From an uncultured Colwellia sp. (GTDB taxonomy: Bacteria; Pseudomonadota; Gammaproteobacteria; Enterobacterales; Alteromonadaceae), in the NCBI GenBank assembly GCA_913061475.1, contig CAJXUN010000001.1, positions 62,001 through 126,000 on the forward strand: DNA of 64,000 nt. The letters run 5' to 3'. The notes beneath the pieces were generated by a model. That model was not told where the DNA came from and ran no database searches. It saw nothing but the letters and a program-made list of their open reading frames with translations. Each line of letters opens with the position of its first letter. The stretch's first letter is position 1. The translations under genes were made by a program, and so were the position numbers. Shown piece by piece: positions 55,162 to 63,650 of this stretch.

Positions 55162-56352
55162 ATGTTTACAACGTTAAGAATTAAAAAAAACTCCCTGCTT
55201 GTTGCCACTTTATCGTTTGGGATAAGTGTCTTGAGTCATGCTCAGGACGTAAATAATACGGCACTAACGGTTGAAGAATTACGTATTGATAAAGCGCAGC
55301 AATTAATGCCTACTGTGACATCGAGATTAACCACAAGAGTTGAAAAATTTTCCAGCCAGTTAAGTAAAGCCAATAATTATACCGTGTTGACGCAATTAAC
55401 TATGCGTCATGCTAAAGCACTTTGGCTTGAGGCAAAAACATCTTTTAGACAGTTGAATGACTTTGACGATCGCCCATTATATTGGGCACGTTTACAAATG
55501 AGTAAAGCGTTGCGTTCGTCAAAAGCCTTTGCCCAACTGTTTGCTAATCAGCAACAGAAACTCCTCTGGACACTCGAATTACAATCTCGGGGGCAAATGG
55601 ATATTAAATTTGATAAAAAAGCCGATAAGAAAATCTTATTAACCGGTTTTGACCCATTTTTTCTTGATCGCCACATAGATCAAAGTAATCCATCGGGTGT
55701 GGTAGCGTTGTCGTTGGATGACTTAGTCGTGAGTATGGAAGGGCAAACGGCAGAAATTGAGGTGCTAATTATCCCTGTGCGCTTTCGCGACTTTGATCAA
55801 GGCATGATAGAAGAACTGCTTAGTCCTTATATTCAAGATAAATCGGTTGATATGGTGTTAACGGTTAGCATGGGCAGAGAAAATTTTGATTTAGAGCGCT
55901 ATCCTGCGTTAAGACGCAGCGCTAATGCACCGGATAATATTAACGTCCTCACCGGTGCGACAAAAACTAATCCGTTAGTGCCAATGTTAAAATCATCAAC
56001 ATTACTCGGGCCAGAATTTGTCGAATTTAGTTTGCCAATTATGGCGATGAAAAAGGGCGAAGGTAAATATATTGTCAACGACAACCGTAACGTATCGACG
56101 CTGTCGGGTGGAGCCTTTAACGCGCAAGCATTAGCTGATATTACTAAGCAAACCTCGGTCAGTGGCTCAGGTGGCGGCTATTTGTCGAATGAGATCAGCT
56201 ATAGAAGTATTTTGCTAAGAAATAAATTTAATTCTAGTTTACCTGTTGGGCATATCCATACCCCTAAAATTAGCGCCTTTGATAAACAAGCATTAAGCGA
56301 TATTGTTAAACAAACCAAAAGCATTATAACTCAAGGTGTTGCAGCGTTATAA
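55162..56352 (+). CDS. Exported pyroglutamyl-peptidase-like protein, catalytic Cys replaced by Ser
   Basis: 396 residues. Signal peptide about 1-27 (ending LSHA-QD), a helical N-terminal region (about 35-145), then a C15 pyroglutamyl-peptidase-I fold: LLTGFDPF (159-166), NPSG, the Glu in DLERYP (E245), the nucleophile position in GGGYLSN (S342, codon TCG, where the family has Cys), and the catalytic His in HIHTP (H366, 24 residues on, the same spacing as Cys144-His168 in Bacillus). Known family members are cytoplasmic and about 215 residues. Either a Ser-dependent variant or a binding-only protein. Confidence 0.8.
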   Translation: MFTTLRIKKNSLLVATLSFGISVLSHAQDVNNTALTVEELRIDKAQQLMPTVTSRLTTRVEKFSSQLSKANNYTVLTQLTMRHAKALWLEAKTSFRQLNDFDDRPLYWARLQMSKALRSSKAFAQLFANQQQKLLWTLELQSRGQMDIKFDKKADKKILLTGFDPFFLDRHIDQSNPSGVVALSLDDLVVSMEGQTAEIEVLIIPVRFRDFDQGMIEELLSPYIQDKSVDMVLTVSMGRENFDLERYPALRRSANAPDNINVLTGATKTNPLVPMLKSSTLLGPEFVEFSLPIMAMKKGEGKYIVNDNRNVSTLSGGAFNAQALADITKQTSVSGSGGGYLSNEISYRSILLRNKFNSSLPVGHIHTPKISAFDKQALSDIVKQTKSIITQGVAAL

Positions 56353-56399
56353 TAATGATAATGGGGTTTCATCGATGAAAGAATTTATTTAAGACACAA

Positions 56400-56429
56400 A
56401 AAAAGCGCTAATATCACTAGCGCTTTTTT
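56400..56429. terminator. Bidirectional terminator between convergent genes
   Basis: AAAAAGCGCTA (56400-56410) and TAGCGCTTTTT (56418-56428) around ATATCAC, T-runs on both strands; serves the C15-like gene and mltD. Confidence 0.92.
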
Positions 56430-56446
56430 ATACGGTTGAAATGGTA

Positions 56447-58099
56447 TTAAATATTATTAGTTACATCGACCGATAGCTTTAACATTTGTCCGGGTTGTAA
56501 ATACTTCTTACGGTTAAGACTATTCCAACGTTCAATATCTCGAATAGAGACATTAAATTTACTAGCAATGCGGGCAAAAGAGTCACCTTTGCGCACTCGA
56601 TAGTTAATATTACGCATTATCGCTTGTTCGCTGGGTCTTTGGCTGTTTGAAGCAAGTTTCTCAACCGCTGCTTTTTGCCAAATAACTAACTTTTGTCCTG
56701 GCTTAATGGTGTCTCTTGGTGCCATGCCATTCCACTTGGCTATGCTACGCGTTGAAACCTTATAGATGCGGCTAAGGTCCCATAATGTATCGCCTGACTT
56801 AACCGTGTGAATGCGCTTTTCACCGGCGAGTACTTTGTTTTGCGTTTTTGCCAAGCGTTGATCTTGTGACAATAAATAGCTGTCTAATGACGCCGTTGCC
56901 ACCGGTATCAATAAAAACTTACCGGCGCGAATTGTATTGCCTTTAATATTATTTACTTGTGTAATTAAGGCAATTTCGGTATTAAATTTTTGTGCAATTT
57001 TACCTAAACTGTCACCGCTTTTAATTTTGTAACGCTGCCAAGCTAAGCGATCTTTTTCAGTTAACTTTGCCAGACCTTGTTCAAAGTCAGCAACTTTATG
57101 ATTTGGCAGTACTAAGTAGTGTGGTCCGTCAGGATCCGTCGCCCAACGATTAAAGCCAGGGTTAAGTCGTTGTAATTCAGTTAATGTTAACTGTGCCAAT
57201 TGTGCAGCTTTGGCTAAATCAAGTTGCGAGCCGATATTAACTTGGCTAATCACCGAGTTATTGTCGATTTTATGCAGTTTAATTTTAAGTTCGTCGCTGC
57301 GTTTTACAATGTCGGCTAAAGCCAATAATTTAGGCACGTAGGCGCGAGTTTCTTTCGGTAAATCTAATGACCAAAAATCAGTTGGTAGATTTTTCTTTTT
57401 ATTGCGTCTTACCGCTCGTTGCACTCTTCCTTCACCAGAATTGTATGCTGCTAAAGCTAACATCCAATCACCATCGAAAAATTTATGTAAATACTTTAAG
57501 TATTTAATAGCGCCCTGAGTAGAAGCAACTACGTCACGTCGGCCGTCATACCACCAGTTCTGTTTCATACCAAAGCGTTTGCCTGTGCCGGGCACAAATT
57601 GCCACATGCCTGATGCACGACCATGCGAATAGGCAAAGGGATCAAAAGCGCTTTCAACAATAGGTAATAAGGCTATTTCGAGCGGAATATCGTTAGCTTC
57701 TAATGCTTCAACGATGTAAAACAAAAACGGCTCTGCACGTTTTGCAACCCGATTTAAGTAGCTAGGGTGTTTAACAAACCAAGCTCGTTGGCTTGCAACA
57801 CGCGCGTTTTCAGGAATAGGAAACTCAAGTTTACTACGAATACGCTGCCAAACGTCATTCGATAAATAGTCTTCTTGAACGTCATTTCCTAGGTCAATAT
57901 TACCGTCGGCAATAGGATGAATAACATCAATGGCCTCATCTACCAGTAGGGCTTGGTTGATTTCGCCCACAGAGGCTACGTCGATAAGTGTTTGAGTTTC
58001 TGAATTAGTTTCTAGGTTATCCGATTCAGTTTGCGTTAATAGTGCTTGGCAACCAGACAATAACAGAACGGTTGCGAGAGATAAGGTAATGGTCTTCAT
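56447..58099 (-). CDS. mltD: Membrane-bound lytic murein transglycosylase D
   Basis: 550 residues. Lipoprotein: lipobox LLSGC near residue 17. Lytic transglycosylase (SLT) domain at about 105-245, with the catalytic Glu in LPIVESAFDPFAYS and SGMWQFVPGTGKRFG. Three LysM domains follow (about 355-400, 425-470 and 495-540). It cleaves peptidoglycan between MurNAc and GlcNAc. It is followed, in the same direction upstream, by gloB, as in E. coli (mltD-gloB neighbours). Confidence 0.96.
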   Translation of the reverse strand: MKTITLSLATVLLLSGCQALLTQTESDNLETNSETQTLIDVASVGEINQALLVDEAIDVIHPIADGNIDLGNDVQEDYLSNDVWQRIRSKLEFPIPENARVASQRAWFVKHPSYLNRVAKRAEPFLFYIVEALEANDIPLEIALLPIVESAFDPFAYSHGRASGMWQFVPGTGKRFGMKQNWWYDGRRDVVASTQGAIKYLKYLHKFFDGDWMLALAAYNSGEGRVQRAVRRNKKKNLPTDFWSLDLPKETRAYVPKLLALADIVKRSDELKIKLHKIDNNSVISQVNIGSQLDLAKAAQLAQLTLTELQRLNPGFNRWATDPDGPHYLVLPNHKVADFEQGLAKLTEKDRLAWQRYKIKSGDSLGKIAQKFNTEIALITQVNNIKGNTIRAGKFLLIPVATASLDSYLLSQDQRLAKTQNKVLAGEKRIHTVKSGDTLWDLSRIYKVSTRSIAKWNGMAPRDTIKPGQKLVIWQKAAVEKLASNSQRPSEQAIMRNINYRVRKGDSFARIASKFNVSIRDIERWNSLNRKKYLQPGQMLKLSVDVTNNI

Positions 58100-58178
58100 G
58101 CAGTGTCTTTTTAAATTTAATTGCCGCCAGTGTCACTTATTTAGTGCGCTTATTCAAGAATTGCGCGATAAAAAAGCA

Positions 58179-58988
58179 TTAGAAATTATCTTTCCATGCC
58201 CGAATAATACTAAAGGTTTGTAATTTATCATTAACTTCTTCACCACTAAATTCACTGGCGCTGGTCATTAAACTGGCTTTATCACAGCGTAAAAATGGAT
58301 TGATTTTCTTTTCGAGCATAATTGAACTTGGAATGGTGGCAATGCCTTGCTCACGTTTTTGTAACACCTGATTGTAATAGTAAACTAATTCGCTGTTACA
58401 AGGTTCAACCGTGAGGGCAAAGTTTAAGTTGGCTTGGGTGTATTCATGTGCACAATAAACGTGTGTGCGCTCTGGCAGGGCGCTTAGCTTTTCCAATGAG
58501 TTTAGCATTTGGCTTGGGGTACCTTCGAATAGGCGACCACATCCGCCAGAAAACAAGGTGTCACCACAAAATAAATTATCCTCTGATAAATAAGCAATAT
58601 GACCACTGGTGTGCCCTGGAAGGTCAATTATCTCAAATTCAAAGTCTAAATCAGCTAATTTCACGATATGGCTTGCGTTGAGCGCTACATCACAATGCGG
58701 AATGTTCTCACTTTCAGGGCCATAAATGGTTAACGGCCACTGCTTGCTTTGACAATAATTAACTAATTTATTAATGCCACCAACGTGATCAGCATGATGA
58801 TGGGTGATTAAAATAGTTGATAATTGCAGTTGCTGTTGTTCAATAAACTCGATACAAGCATCAGCATCGCCTGGGTCAACTAAGGCCATATTGTTTGCCA
58901 AATTTGATGAAATGGCCCAAATATAATTGTCTGAAAATGCCTTTATCATAGAAACTTTCATATTAGTGGTGCTTTGGCTTTGCAGCAT
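58179..58988 (-). CDS. gloB: Hydroxyacylglutathione hydrolase (glyoxalase II)
   Basis: 269 residues. Hydrolyses S-lactoylglutathione in methylglyoxal detoxification. Metallo-beta-lactamase fold with THHHADHVGG, the second His in LPGHTSGH, the Asp in FCGDTLFSGGCGR, and the last His in CAHEYTQANL. The ATG at 58988 follows AGGAG; a second start nine codons on (58961) would match the E. coli N-terminus but has no ribosome-binding site. Confidence 0.96.
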   Translation of the reverse strand: MLQSQSTTNMKVSMIKAFSDNYIWAISSNLANNMALVDPGDADACIEFIEQQQLQLSTILITHHHADHVGGINKLVNYCQSKQWPLTIYGPESENIPHCDVALNASHIVKLADLDFEFEIIDLPGHTSGHIAYLSEDNLFCGDTLFSGGCGRLFEGTPSQMLNSLEKLSALPERTHVYCAHEYTQANLNFALTVEPCNSELVYYYNQVLQKREQGIATIPSSIMLEKKINPFLRCDKASLMTSASEFSGEEVNDKLQTFSIIRAWKDNF

Positions 58989-58999
58989 GTGCGGCTCCT

Positions 59000-59026
59000 G
59001 AGTATACTGATACTATGATTATACTC
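59000..59026. promoter_or_regulatory. Inverted repeat in the gloB-yafS divergent promoter region
   Basis: GAGTATA (59000-59006) and TATACTC (59020-59026). Each arm contains a TATACT, so they may be the -10 elements of divergent promoters; no good -35 was found for either. Confidence 0.35.
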
Positions 59027-59048
59027 ATTTTTTCTTACGTTTAATATA

Positions 59049-59810
59049 ATGAAGCCAGCACTTGCGTTTAGGCACCCTGACTATCCTATTTCATGGCAAC
59101 ATTTACCTAATGGTGAACTCATTGTTGCTAATATCAATGAAACCTTAGCACCTTGGTGGCCAAAGTTTTTTGGCTATCATATGCTAAAAATTGGAGCCTT
59201 AAGTGGTGGTATAGATAGTGAAAAAAGTCTGATCAAGCATCAGCTAACGTTAACCAGTCAGCGTGAAAATTCTGACATTGTAGCTGAAATAGATGATTTG
59301 CCACTGCAAGAGCATAGCGTTGATGTGTGTTTACTGGCACATGCGTTAGAATTTGCATTAGATCCACATCATATTGTCCGTGAAGCTAACCGAGTATTGA
59401 TCCCGAACGGATATTTAGTTATCACCGGCTTTAACCCTTTTAGTCTCGTTGGGCTAAATAAGTTTGTGCCTTATCGACGTAAACAAAGTCCATGGAATGA
59501 AAGGTTTTTCTCGCCGATGCGCGTTAAAGATTGGCTACATTTAATGGGCTTTGAAATTCAACTCGATCAGCGATTCTTACATTCATCGTTATCCGGACAA
59601 ATCAGCACTGGGCTTATCAGCGAGCATTGGCGTAAATTAGCCGAGCGATATTTTCCAAGCTTAGGCTCTGTTTACGTTATTGTTGCGAAAAAGCGGGTAT
59701 TACCGTTAACGCCTATTAAGCCAAAATGGCAGCTAAGGCCGCGTTTTGAGCCAGTGAAAGTACCCACGATGAACTCATCTAGAAAAGTAATCAAAAAGTT
59801 AACTAAATAA
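59049..59810 (+). CDS. yafS: SAM-dependent methyltransferase YafS
   Basis: 253 residues, class I methyltransferase (Methyltransf_11). Matches E. coli YafS throughout: LPNGELIVANINETLAPWWPKFFGYHMLKIG, SVDVCLLAHALEFALDPHHIVREANRVL, and GYLVITGFNPFSLVGL. The substrate is not known. Divergent from gloB, as in E. coli. Confidence 0.9.
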   Translation: MKPALAFRHPDYPISWQHLPNGELIVANINETLAPWWPKFFGYHMLKIGALSGGIDSEKSLIKHQLTLTSQRENSDIVAEIDDLPLQEHSVDVCLLAHALEFALDPHHIVREANRVLIPNGYLVITGFNPFSLVGLNKFVPYRRKQSPWNERFFSPMRVKDWLHLMGFEIQLDQRFLHSSLSGQISTGLISEHWRKLAERYFPSLGSVYVIVAKKRVLPLTPIKPKWQLRPRFEPVKVPTMNSSRKVIKKLTK

Positions 59811-59867
59811 GGCGTGTATTTGCGCACTCCTCAATTATAACGTGTCATTTAAGGTCAGAATTAAGCC

Positions 59868-60626
59868 ATGCAACTTCATGAATTTGAAAAATATTTAAAT
59901 ACCTTATTAAAGCCAGAGCAAATCAAAGATTTTTGTCCTAATGGCTTACAGATCCAAGGCCGTGAAAAAATCAGCAATGTGATTACGGGCGTCACTGCAA
60001 CGCAAGCTTTAATTGAACAAGCCATCGCTGAAAAAGCCGATGCGTTAGTCGTGCATCATGGTTTTTTTTGGAAGAATGAAAGTTATGTTATTCGAGGGAT
60101 GAAACACAAGCGCATTAAAGCGTTAATGGATAATGATATTAATTTGTTTGCTTATCATTTACCGTTAGATATTCATCCTACGTTAGGTAACAACGCGCAA
60201 TTAGCGAAACTGTTCGCTATTGAAAATGTAGAGCCGCTAGAAGAAGGCAATGCCCTGAGCGTAGCAGTGCGTGGAGAGTTTACACAAGCCTTAACAGCCC
60301 AAGCACTTGAACAACGCATTAGTACAGAACTTAACCGAACTTGTCTGCATATTGCGCCGCCATCAAACAAAGTAATTAAAACCGTTGCTTGGTGTAGTGG
60401 CGGTGGTCAAAACTATATTGAATTAGCGGCAGAGCAGGGCATCGATGCTTTTATCAGTGGTGAAGTTTCTGAGCAAACAACACACATAGCCCGCGAAATG
60501 GACATTCATTTTTATTGTGCTGGCCATCATGCTACCGAGCGTTATGGCGCTAAAGCACTGGCAGACTATTTTAATCAGCATTTGCCACTGCAGGCAAAAT
60601 TTATTGATATCGATAATCCAGCATAA
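59868..60626 (+). CDS. ybgI: Nif3-like dinuclear metal centre protein YbgI
   Basis: 252 residues. Nif3/YbgI family; binds two metals through conserved His residues (VVHHGFFW, FAYHLPLDIHP, GEVSEQTTHIAREMDIHFYCAGHHATERYG). Annotated as a GTP cyclohydrolase I type 2 in databases, but its physiological role is unsettled; peptidase/hydrolase activity has been suggested for the E. coli protein. It follows yafS by 57 bases. Confidence 0.93.
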   Translation: MQLHEFEKYLNTLLKPEQIKDFCPNGLQIQGREKISNVITGVTATQALIEQAIAEKADALVVHHGFFWKNESYVIRGMKHKRIKALMDNDINLFAYHLPLDIHPTLGNNAQLAKLFAIENVEPLEEGNALSVAVRGEFTQALTAQALEQRISTELNRTCLHIAPPSNKVIKTVAWCSGGGQNYIELAAEQGIDAFISGEVSEQTTHIAREMDIHFYCAGHHATERYGAKALADYFNQHLPLQAKFIDIDNPA

Positions 60627-60716
60627 AATAGCTATCGACCGTTAGGCTTTTTATTGGCTTTATAGTTTATTCATTGCAAGTTTTACTAAGTCAGGAACTG
60701 AAAGCTGTAAAACGTA

Positions 60717-61469
60717 TTAGCTTTTAAGCCATTGCACGACACGGCCCAGTGTTTCATACCAAACGTTGGTGGTTTGTTGTAACTTCTGAGCATTTGGCAT
60801 GTAATGTGTCCAAGATGAATAATGCTCGCTTTTCACCCATGGACTTGCCGGCGCTGGTATAGCCTTGATGCCATATTGCTGAAAATAGGCCATAGCGCGA
60901 GGTAAATGACTCGCACTAGTGACTAAAACGACATTTCTATTCAATACTCTTGGGGCGATAAGCTGCGCTTCTTCCTGGGTGTCTTGTGGAAAGTTCTCGG
61001 TTAATATTTTATGTTTAGGTATGCCTAATATAATCGCGGCCTGCTTCACTTTTTCTGCATTTGAATTTTCATCATTACCTGCATAACCTGAGGTTATTAC
61101 TTGCGCTTCAGGATGTAAGCGATAAATACGTACCGCTTCGACTAACCGTTCAAGTGAACTCGATTTTAATTGACTGGTAGCAGGTAAGTTTTCAGCAGTG
61201 GTATGAGCGCCGCCTAAAATAATAATATAATCAACGGGTTTATTACTTTTTGTAAAGGCTGGGTAGCTATCTTCTAATGGCGCCATTAAGGTGTCTGACA
61301 ATGGCGGAAAACTACTGAAGAATAATAATATTGTGGCGATAAATAATGCCGAAAAACTCAGCTTAGGTTTTATCCGATAAAAAATTATAGCGATAAATAG
61401 CAGTAGTAAAATAATGCTTAAGGGCATTAACATAAATCCGGTTATCTTTTTCAGTAAAAATAAATCCAT
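60717..61469 (-). CDS. elyC: Envelope biogenesis factor ElyC (DUF218)
   Basis: 250 residues. Two N-terminal membrane helices (about 8-30 and 35-52), then a DUF218 (SanA/YdcF) domain with VDYIIILGGAH, VTSGYAGN, DTQEEA and LVTSASHLPRAMAYFQQYG. It matches E. coli ElyC, which is needed for peptidoglycan assembly at low temperature. ATG 61469 chosen because GGA lies nine bases before it; ATG 61478 would touch that site. Confidence 0.92.
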   Translation of the reverse strand: MDLFLLKKITGFMLMPLSIILLLLFIAIIFYRIKPKLSFSALFIATILLFFSSFPPLSDTLMAPLEDSYPAFTKSNKPVDYIIILGGAHTTAENLPATSQLKSSSLERLVEAVRIYRLHPEAQVITSGYAGNDENSNAEKVKQAAIILGIPKHKILTENFPQDTQEEAQLIAPRVLNRNVVLVTSASHLPRAMAYFQQYGIKAIPAPASPWVKSEHYSSWTHYMPNAQKLQQTTNVWYETLGRVVQWLKS

Positions 61470-61632
61470 GTTATTCATTCCAACGCGATAATTGATTGTA
61501 AGGTATGTTATTTCTTACCAAGCATAGCAATTAAATGCTGTTGTATCAGCAGCAAAATAGCCTTAATTTTTTAGACGTCTAAAAGTCTGTTGATATTTCA
61601 AATTAGATCAGGTTTAATAGCTTCGTTGAAAA

Positions 61633-61661
61633 TTAGAATTTTTACTCCACTATTTTATAAT
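61633..61661 (+). promoter_or_regulatory. Candidate sigma70 promoter for the lysC leader
   Basis: TTAGAA (61633-61638), 17-base spacer, consensus TATAAT (61656-61661). Transcription would start near 61668, about 30 bases before the aptamer. Confidence 0.55.
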
Positions 61662-61696
61662 AGCATTATAAATTTAGTGATTATGAGTGAGATATC

Positions 61697-61898
61697 TATT
61701 TTCGCACCAGAAGAGGTGCAATTGCCAGGTACGTAACACGAGGAACCCATCCTTTGACTGTTACCTAGGGGGACAATTGCCGAGAATGTTGATATGGGGA
61801 ATATCGCATTCGGTCACTAAGGCTGAATCCTTAGGGCTGTCACCGCTAGGAAAACCATTGTTTTTCTAAATTTGGGTGGAGAGCTTCTGGCTGAATAG
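61697..61898 (+). ncRNA. Lysine riboswitch (L-box)
   Basis: Matches the lysC leader aptamer: conserved AGAAGAGGTGC near the 5' end, the GAGGAACCC and TAGGGGGACAATTGCCGAG parts, GGCTGAATCC...GGGCTGTCACC, and TGGGTGGAGAGCTTCTGG near the 3' end. P1 forms by CCAGAAG (61707-61713) with CTTCTGG (61884-61890), extended by CTATT/AATAG. It senses lysine and should reduce lysC expression. Downstream, 61881-61898 can instead pair with 61943-61955, a competing fold followed by a U-rich tract. Confidence 0.93.
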
Positions 61899-62033
61899 TA
61901 TCGCCTGAATTTTTGGTTACCTTGACCTAATTCACCCTACACTCAGTCATGCTCTTCCTGTTTATTTTTAGCTTTTTATATTTGATTTATTTTACAAAAA
62001 TCAAATATTAGCTCGCTATTAGGGAGAATTTTT

Positions 62034-62159
62034 ATGTTAACATCTCATCTCATAAGCCGCATTGTTCGGTCTTTAGTGATATATCTATCTGGCCACATAT
62101 TTGGGGCTATTTTTCGTTATTCAAATGTTCAATCGCATGGAGAACTTGCATGTCAGTAG
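62034..62159 (+). CDS. Candidate 41-residue small ORF upstream of and overlapping lysC
   Basis: ATG 62034 has a strong ribosome-binding site AGGGAG (62021-62026). The 41-residue frame (starting MLTSHLISRIVRSLVIYLSG) ends at TAG 62157-62159, overlapping the lysC start by ten bases in another frame. It has no lysine codon. No family is recognised. It could be a translational coupler for lysC or a small membrane-type peptide (residues 8-27 are hydrophobic). Existence as a real gene is unproven. Confidence 0.4.
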   Translation: MLTSHLISRIVRSLVIYLSGHIFGAIFRYSNVQSHGELACQ

Positions 62160-63526
62160 TCGTTAATAAAGCAAGGGCTGATGAAATAACGGTCGCAAAA
62201 TTTGGTGGCACCAGTGTCGCTGATTATCAAGCCATGTTGCGGTGTGCACATATCATTAAAAATCATGCCTGTAATCGACTTGTGGTTGTTTCGGCAAGTG
62301 CCGGTGTAACCAACAACTTAGTACGCTTGAGCCAAGAAAACGTGCCAGAGAGTGAACAACGAGAAATTATTGCTGATATTGCGAAAATTCAGTTTGCCAT
62401 CACACAGCATTTAATTTGCCAGCAAAGTTTAGATCTTGAAGTTAACGAGATTTTAACCGCTTTGGCTGTATGCGCAGCAAAACAAGCAACAGAATTTAGT
62501 TTAAAAAATAGCGATGAAATTCTGAGTTTTGGCGAACAATTAAGCTCACGTATCTTTGCACAAGTTTTGCAAACTGTCGGCGTTAACGGCCATTATTTTG
62601 ATGTTCGCCAAGTGATGAAAACTGACGATCTGCACGGCAAAGCCCAAGTTGAATTAGCGCAACTGGCGATAAATGCCAATACATTACTTTTACCACAATT
62701 GACAGATAAGGTCATTGTTACTCAAGGCTTTATTGGTAGTGACCAAAACGGTAACACGACAACACTCGGAAGAGGTGGTTCAGATTACAGCGCGGCATTA
62801 TTAGCCGAAGCAATTCAAGCCAGTAACCTTAGCATTTGGACTGATGTGGTGGGTATTTTTACTACCGATCCGCGCATAACTGAACAAGCACGCTCAATTA
62901 ATGAAATCAGTTTTGGCGAAGCAGCCGAAATGGCGACATTTGGCGCAAAAATTCTCCATCCCGCCACGCTTATTCCTGCGATGCGTCAAGATATTCCTGT
63001 ATTCGTGGGTTCAAGTAAAGAGCCAGAAGCAGGTGGTACACGCATTCAACGGCAAGTAGATTCTAATCCGACCTATCGCTCAATTGCGCTGCGTCGTGAA
63101 CAGACGTTAGTGACAGTTAAAAGTCCGCAAATGTTACATGCGAGTGGTTTTCTAGCGAAAGTGTTTACTGTTTTAGCAAAGCATCAGCTCAGTGTTGATT
63201 TAATTACCACCAGTGAGATCAGTGTCGCGTTAACCTTTGATAATCCGCATGGCTCAACGCAGGCATTATTAACTAAAGCGGTAGTCGAAGAATTAGAGCA
63301 ACTTTGTGAAGTTAGCGTCGAACATGGTTTGAGTTTAATTGCGGTGATCGGGAATAAAATTCACGGCACTAAAGGTGTCGGAAGCAGTATTTTTGATAAA
63401 GTGAATGATTTTAATATTCGCATGATATGTCATGGCGCTAGTAATCATAACTTGTGTTTTTTGGTGCCAGAAGCTGACGCCAATCAAGTGGTAGAGCGCC
63501 TGCACGATACGCTATTTACTCAATAG
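62150..63526 (+). CDS. lysC: Lysine-sensitive aspartokinase III
   Basis: 458 residues. Phosphorylates aspartate, the first step toward lysine, threonine, methionine and diaminopimelate. Kinase motifs KFGGTSVADYQAM, VSASAGVTNNLV, TTLGRGGSDYSAALLAEA and MATFGAKILHPATL, followed by two ACT domains with ISVDLITTSEISVALTF and VIGNKIHGTKGVGSSIFDKVNDFNIRMIC. Monofunctional, no homoserine dehydrogenase part. Ribosome-binding site GGAGA is seven bases before the ATG. Regulated by the lysine riboswitch upstream. Confidence 0.97.
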   Translation: MSVVVNKARADEITVAKFGGTSVADYQAMLRCAHIIKNHACNRLVVVSASAGVTNNLVRLSQENVPESEQREIIADIAKIQFAITQHLICQQSLDLEVNEILTALAVCAAKQATEFSLKNSDEILSFGEQLSSRIFAQVLQTVGVNGHYFDVRQVMKTDDLHGKAQVELAQLAINANTLLLPQLTDKVIVTQGFIGSDQNGNTTTLGRGGSDYSAALLAEAIQASNLSIWTDVVGIFTTDPRITEQARSINEISFGEAAEMATFGAKILHPATLIPAMRQDIPVFVGSSKEPEAGGTRIQRQVDSNPTYRSIALRREQTLVTVKSPQMLHASGFLAKVFTVLAKHQLSVDLITTSEISVALTFDNPHGSTQALLTKAVVEELEQLCEVSVEHGLSLIAVIGNKIHGTKGVGSSIFDKVNDFNIRMICHGASNHNLCFLVPEADANQVVERLHDTLFTQ

Positions 63527-63558
63527 ACTTATTAGAAAGTATTTGTTAAAAAGTACTG

Positions 63559-63592
63559 AGCAAAAAGGGACATATGAATGTCCCTTTTTGCT
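63559..63592. terminator. Bidirectional terminator between lysC and queC
   Basis: AGCAAAAAGGGACAT (63559-63573), ATGA loop, and its complement at 63578-63592. T-rich on both sides; serves lysC and the convergent queC. Confidence 0.88.
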
Positions 63593-63650
63593 ATATAAAA
63601 TTTTTCTAATGTATTTGCTATCTATTGCCTAAGATATCGCGTGATTAGCT

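Larger units (their letters stand above)
61479..62033. other. lysC leader region, 555 bases
   Basis: 61479-61620 has nothing notable. It is followed by a promoter (61633-61661), the lysine riboswitch (61697-61898), a hairpin with a U-rich tail at about 61943-61978, and the leader of a short ORF starting at 62034. Confidence 0.6.

Noticed and set aside
61687-61869. 60-codon plus-strand frame within the lysC leader
   Set aside because: It lies entirely within the lysine riboswitch aptamer, whose structure explains the sequence.
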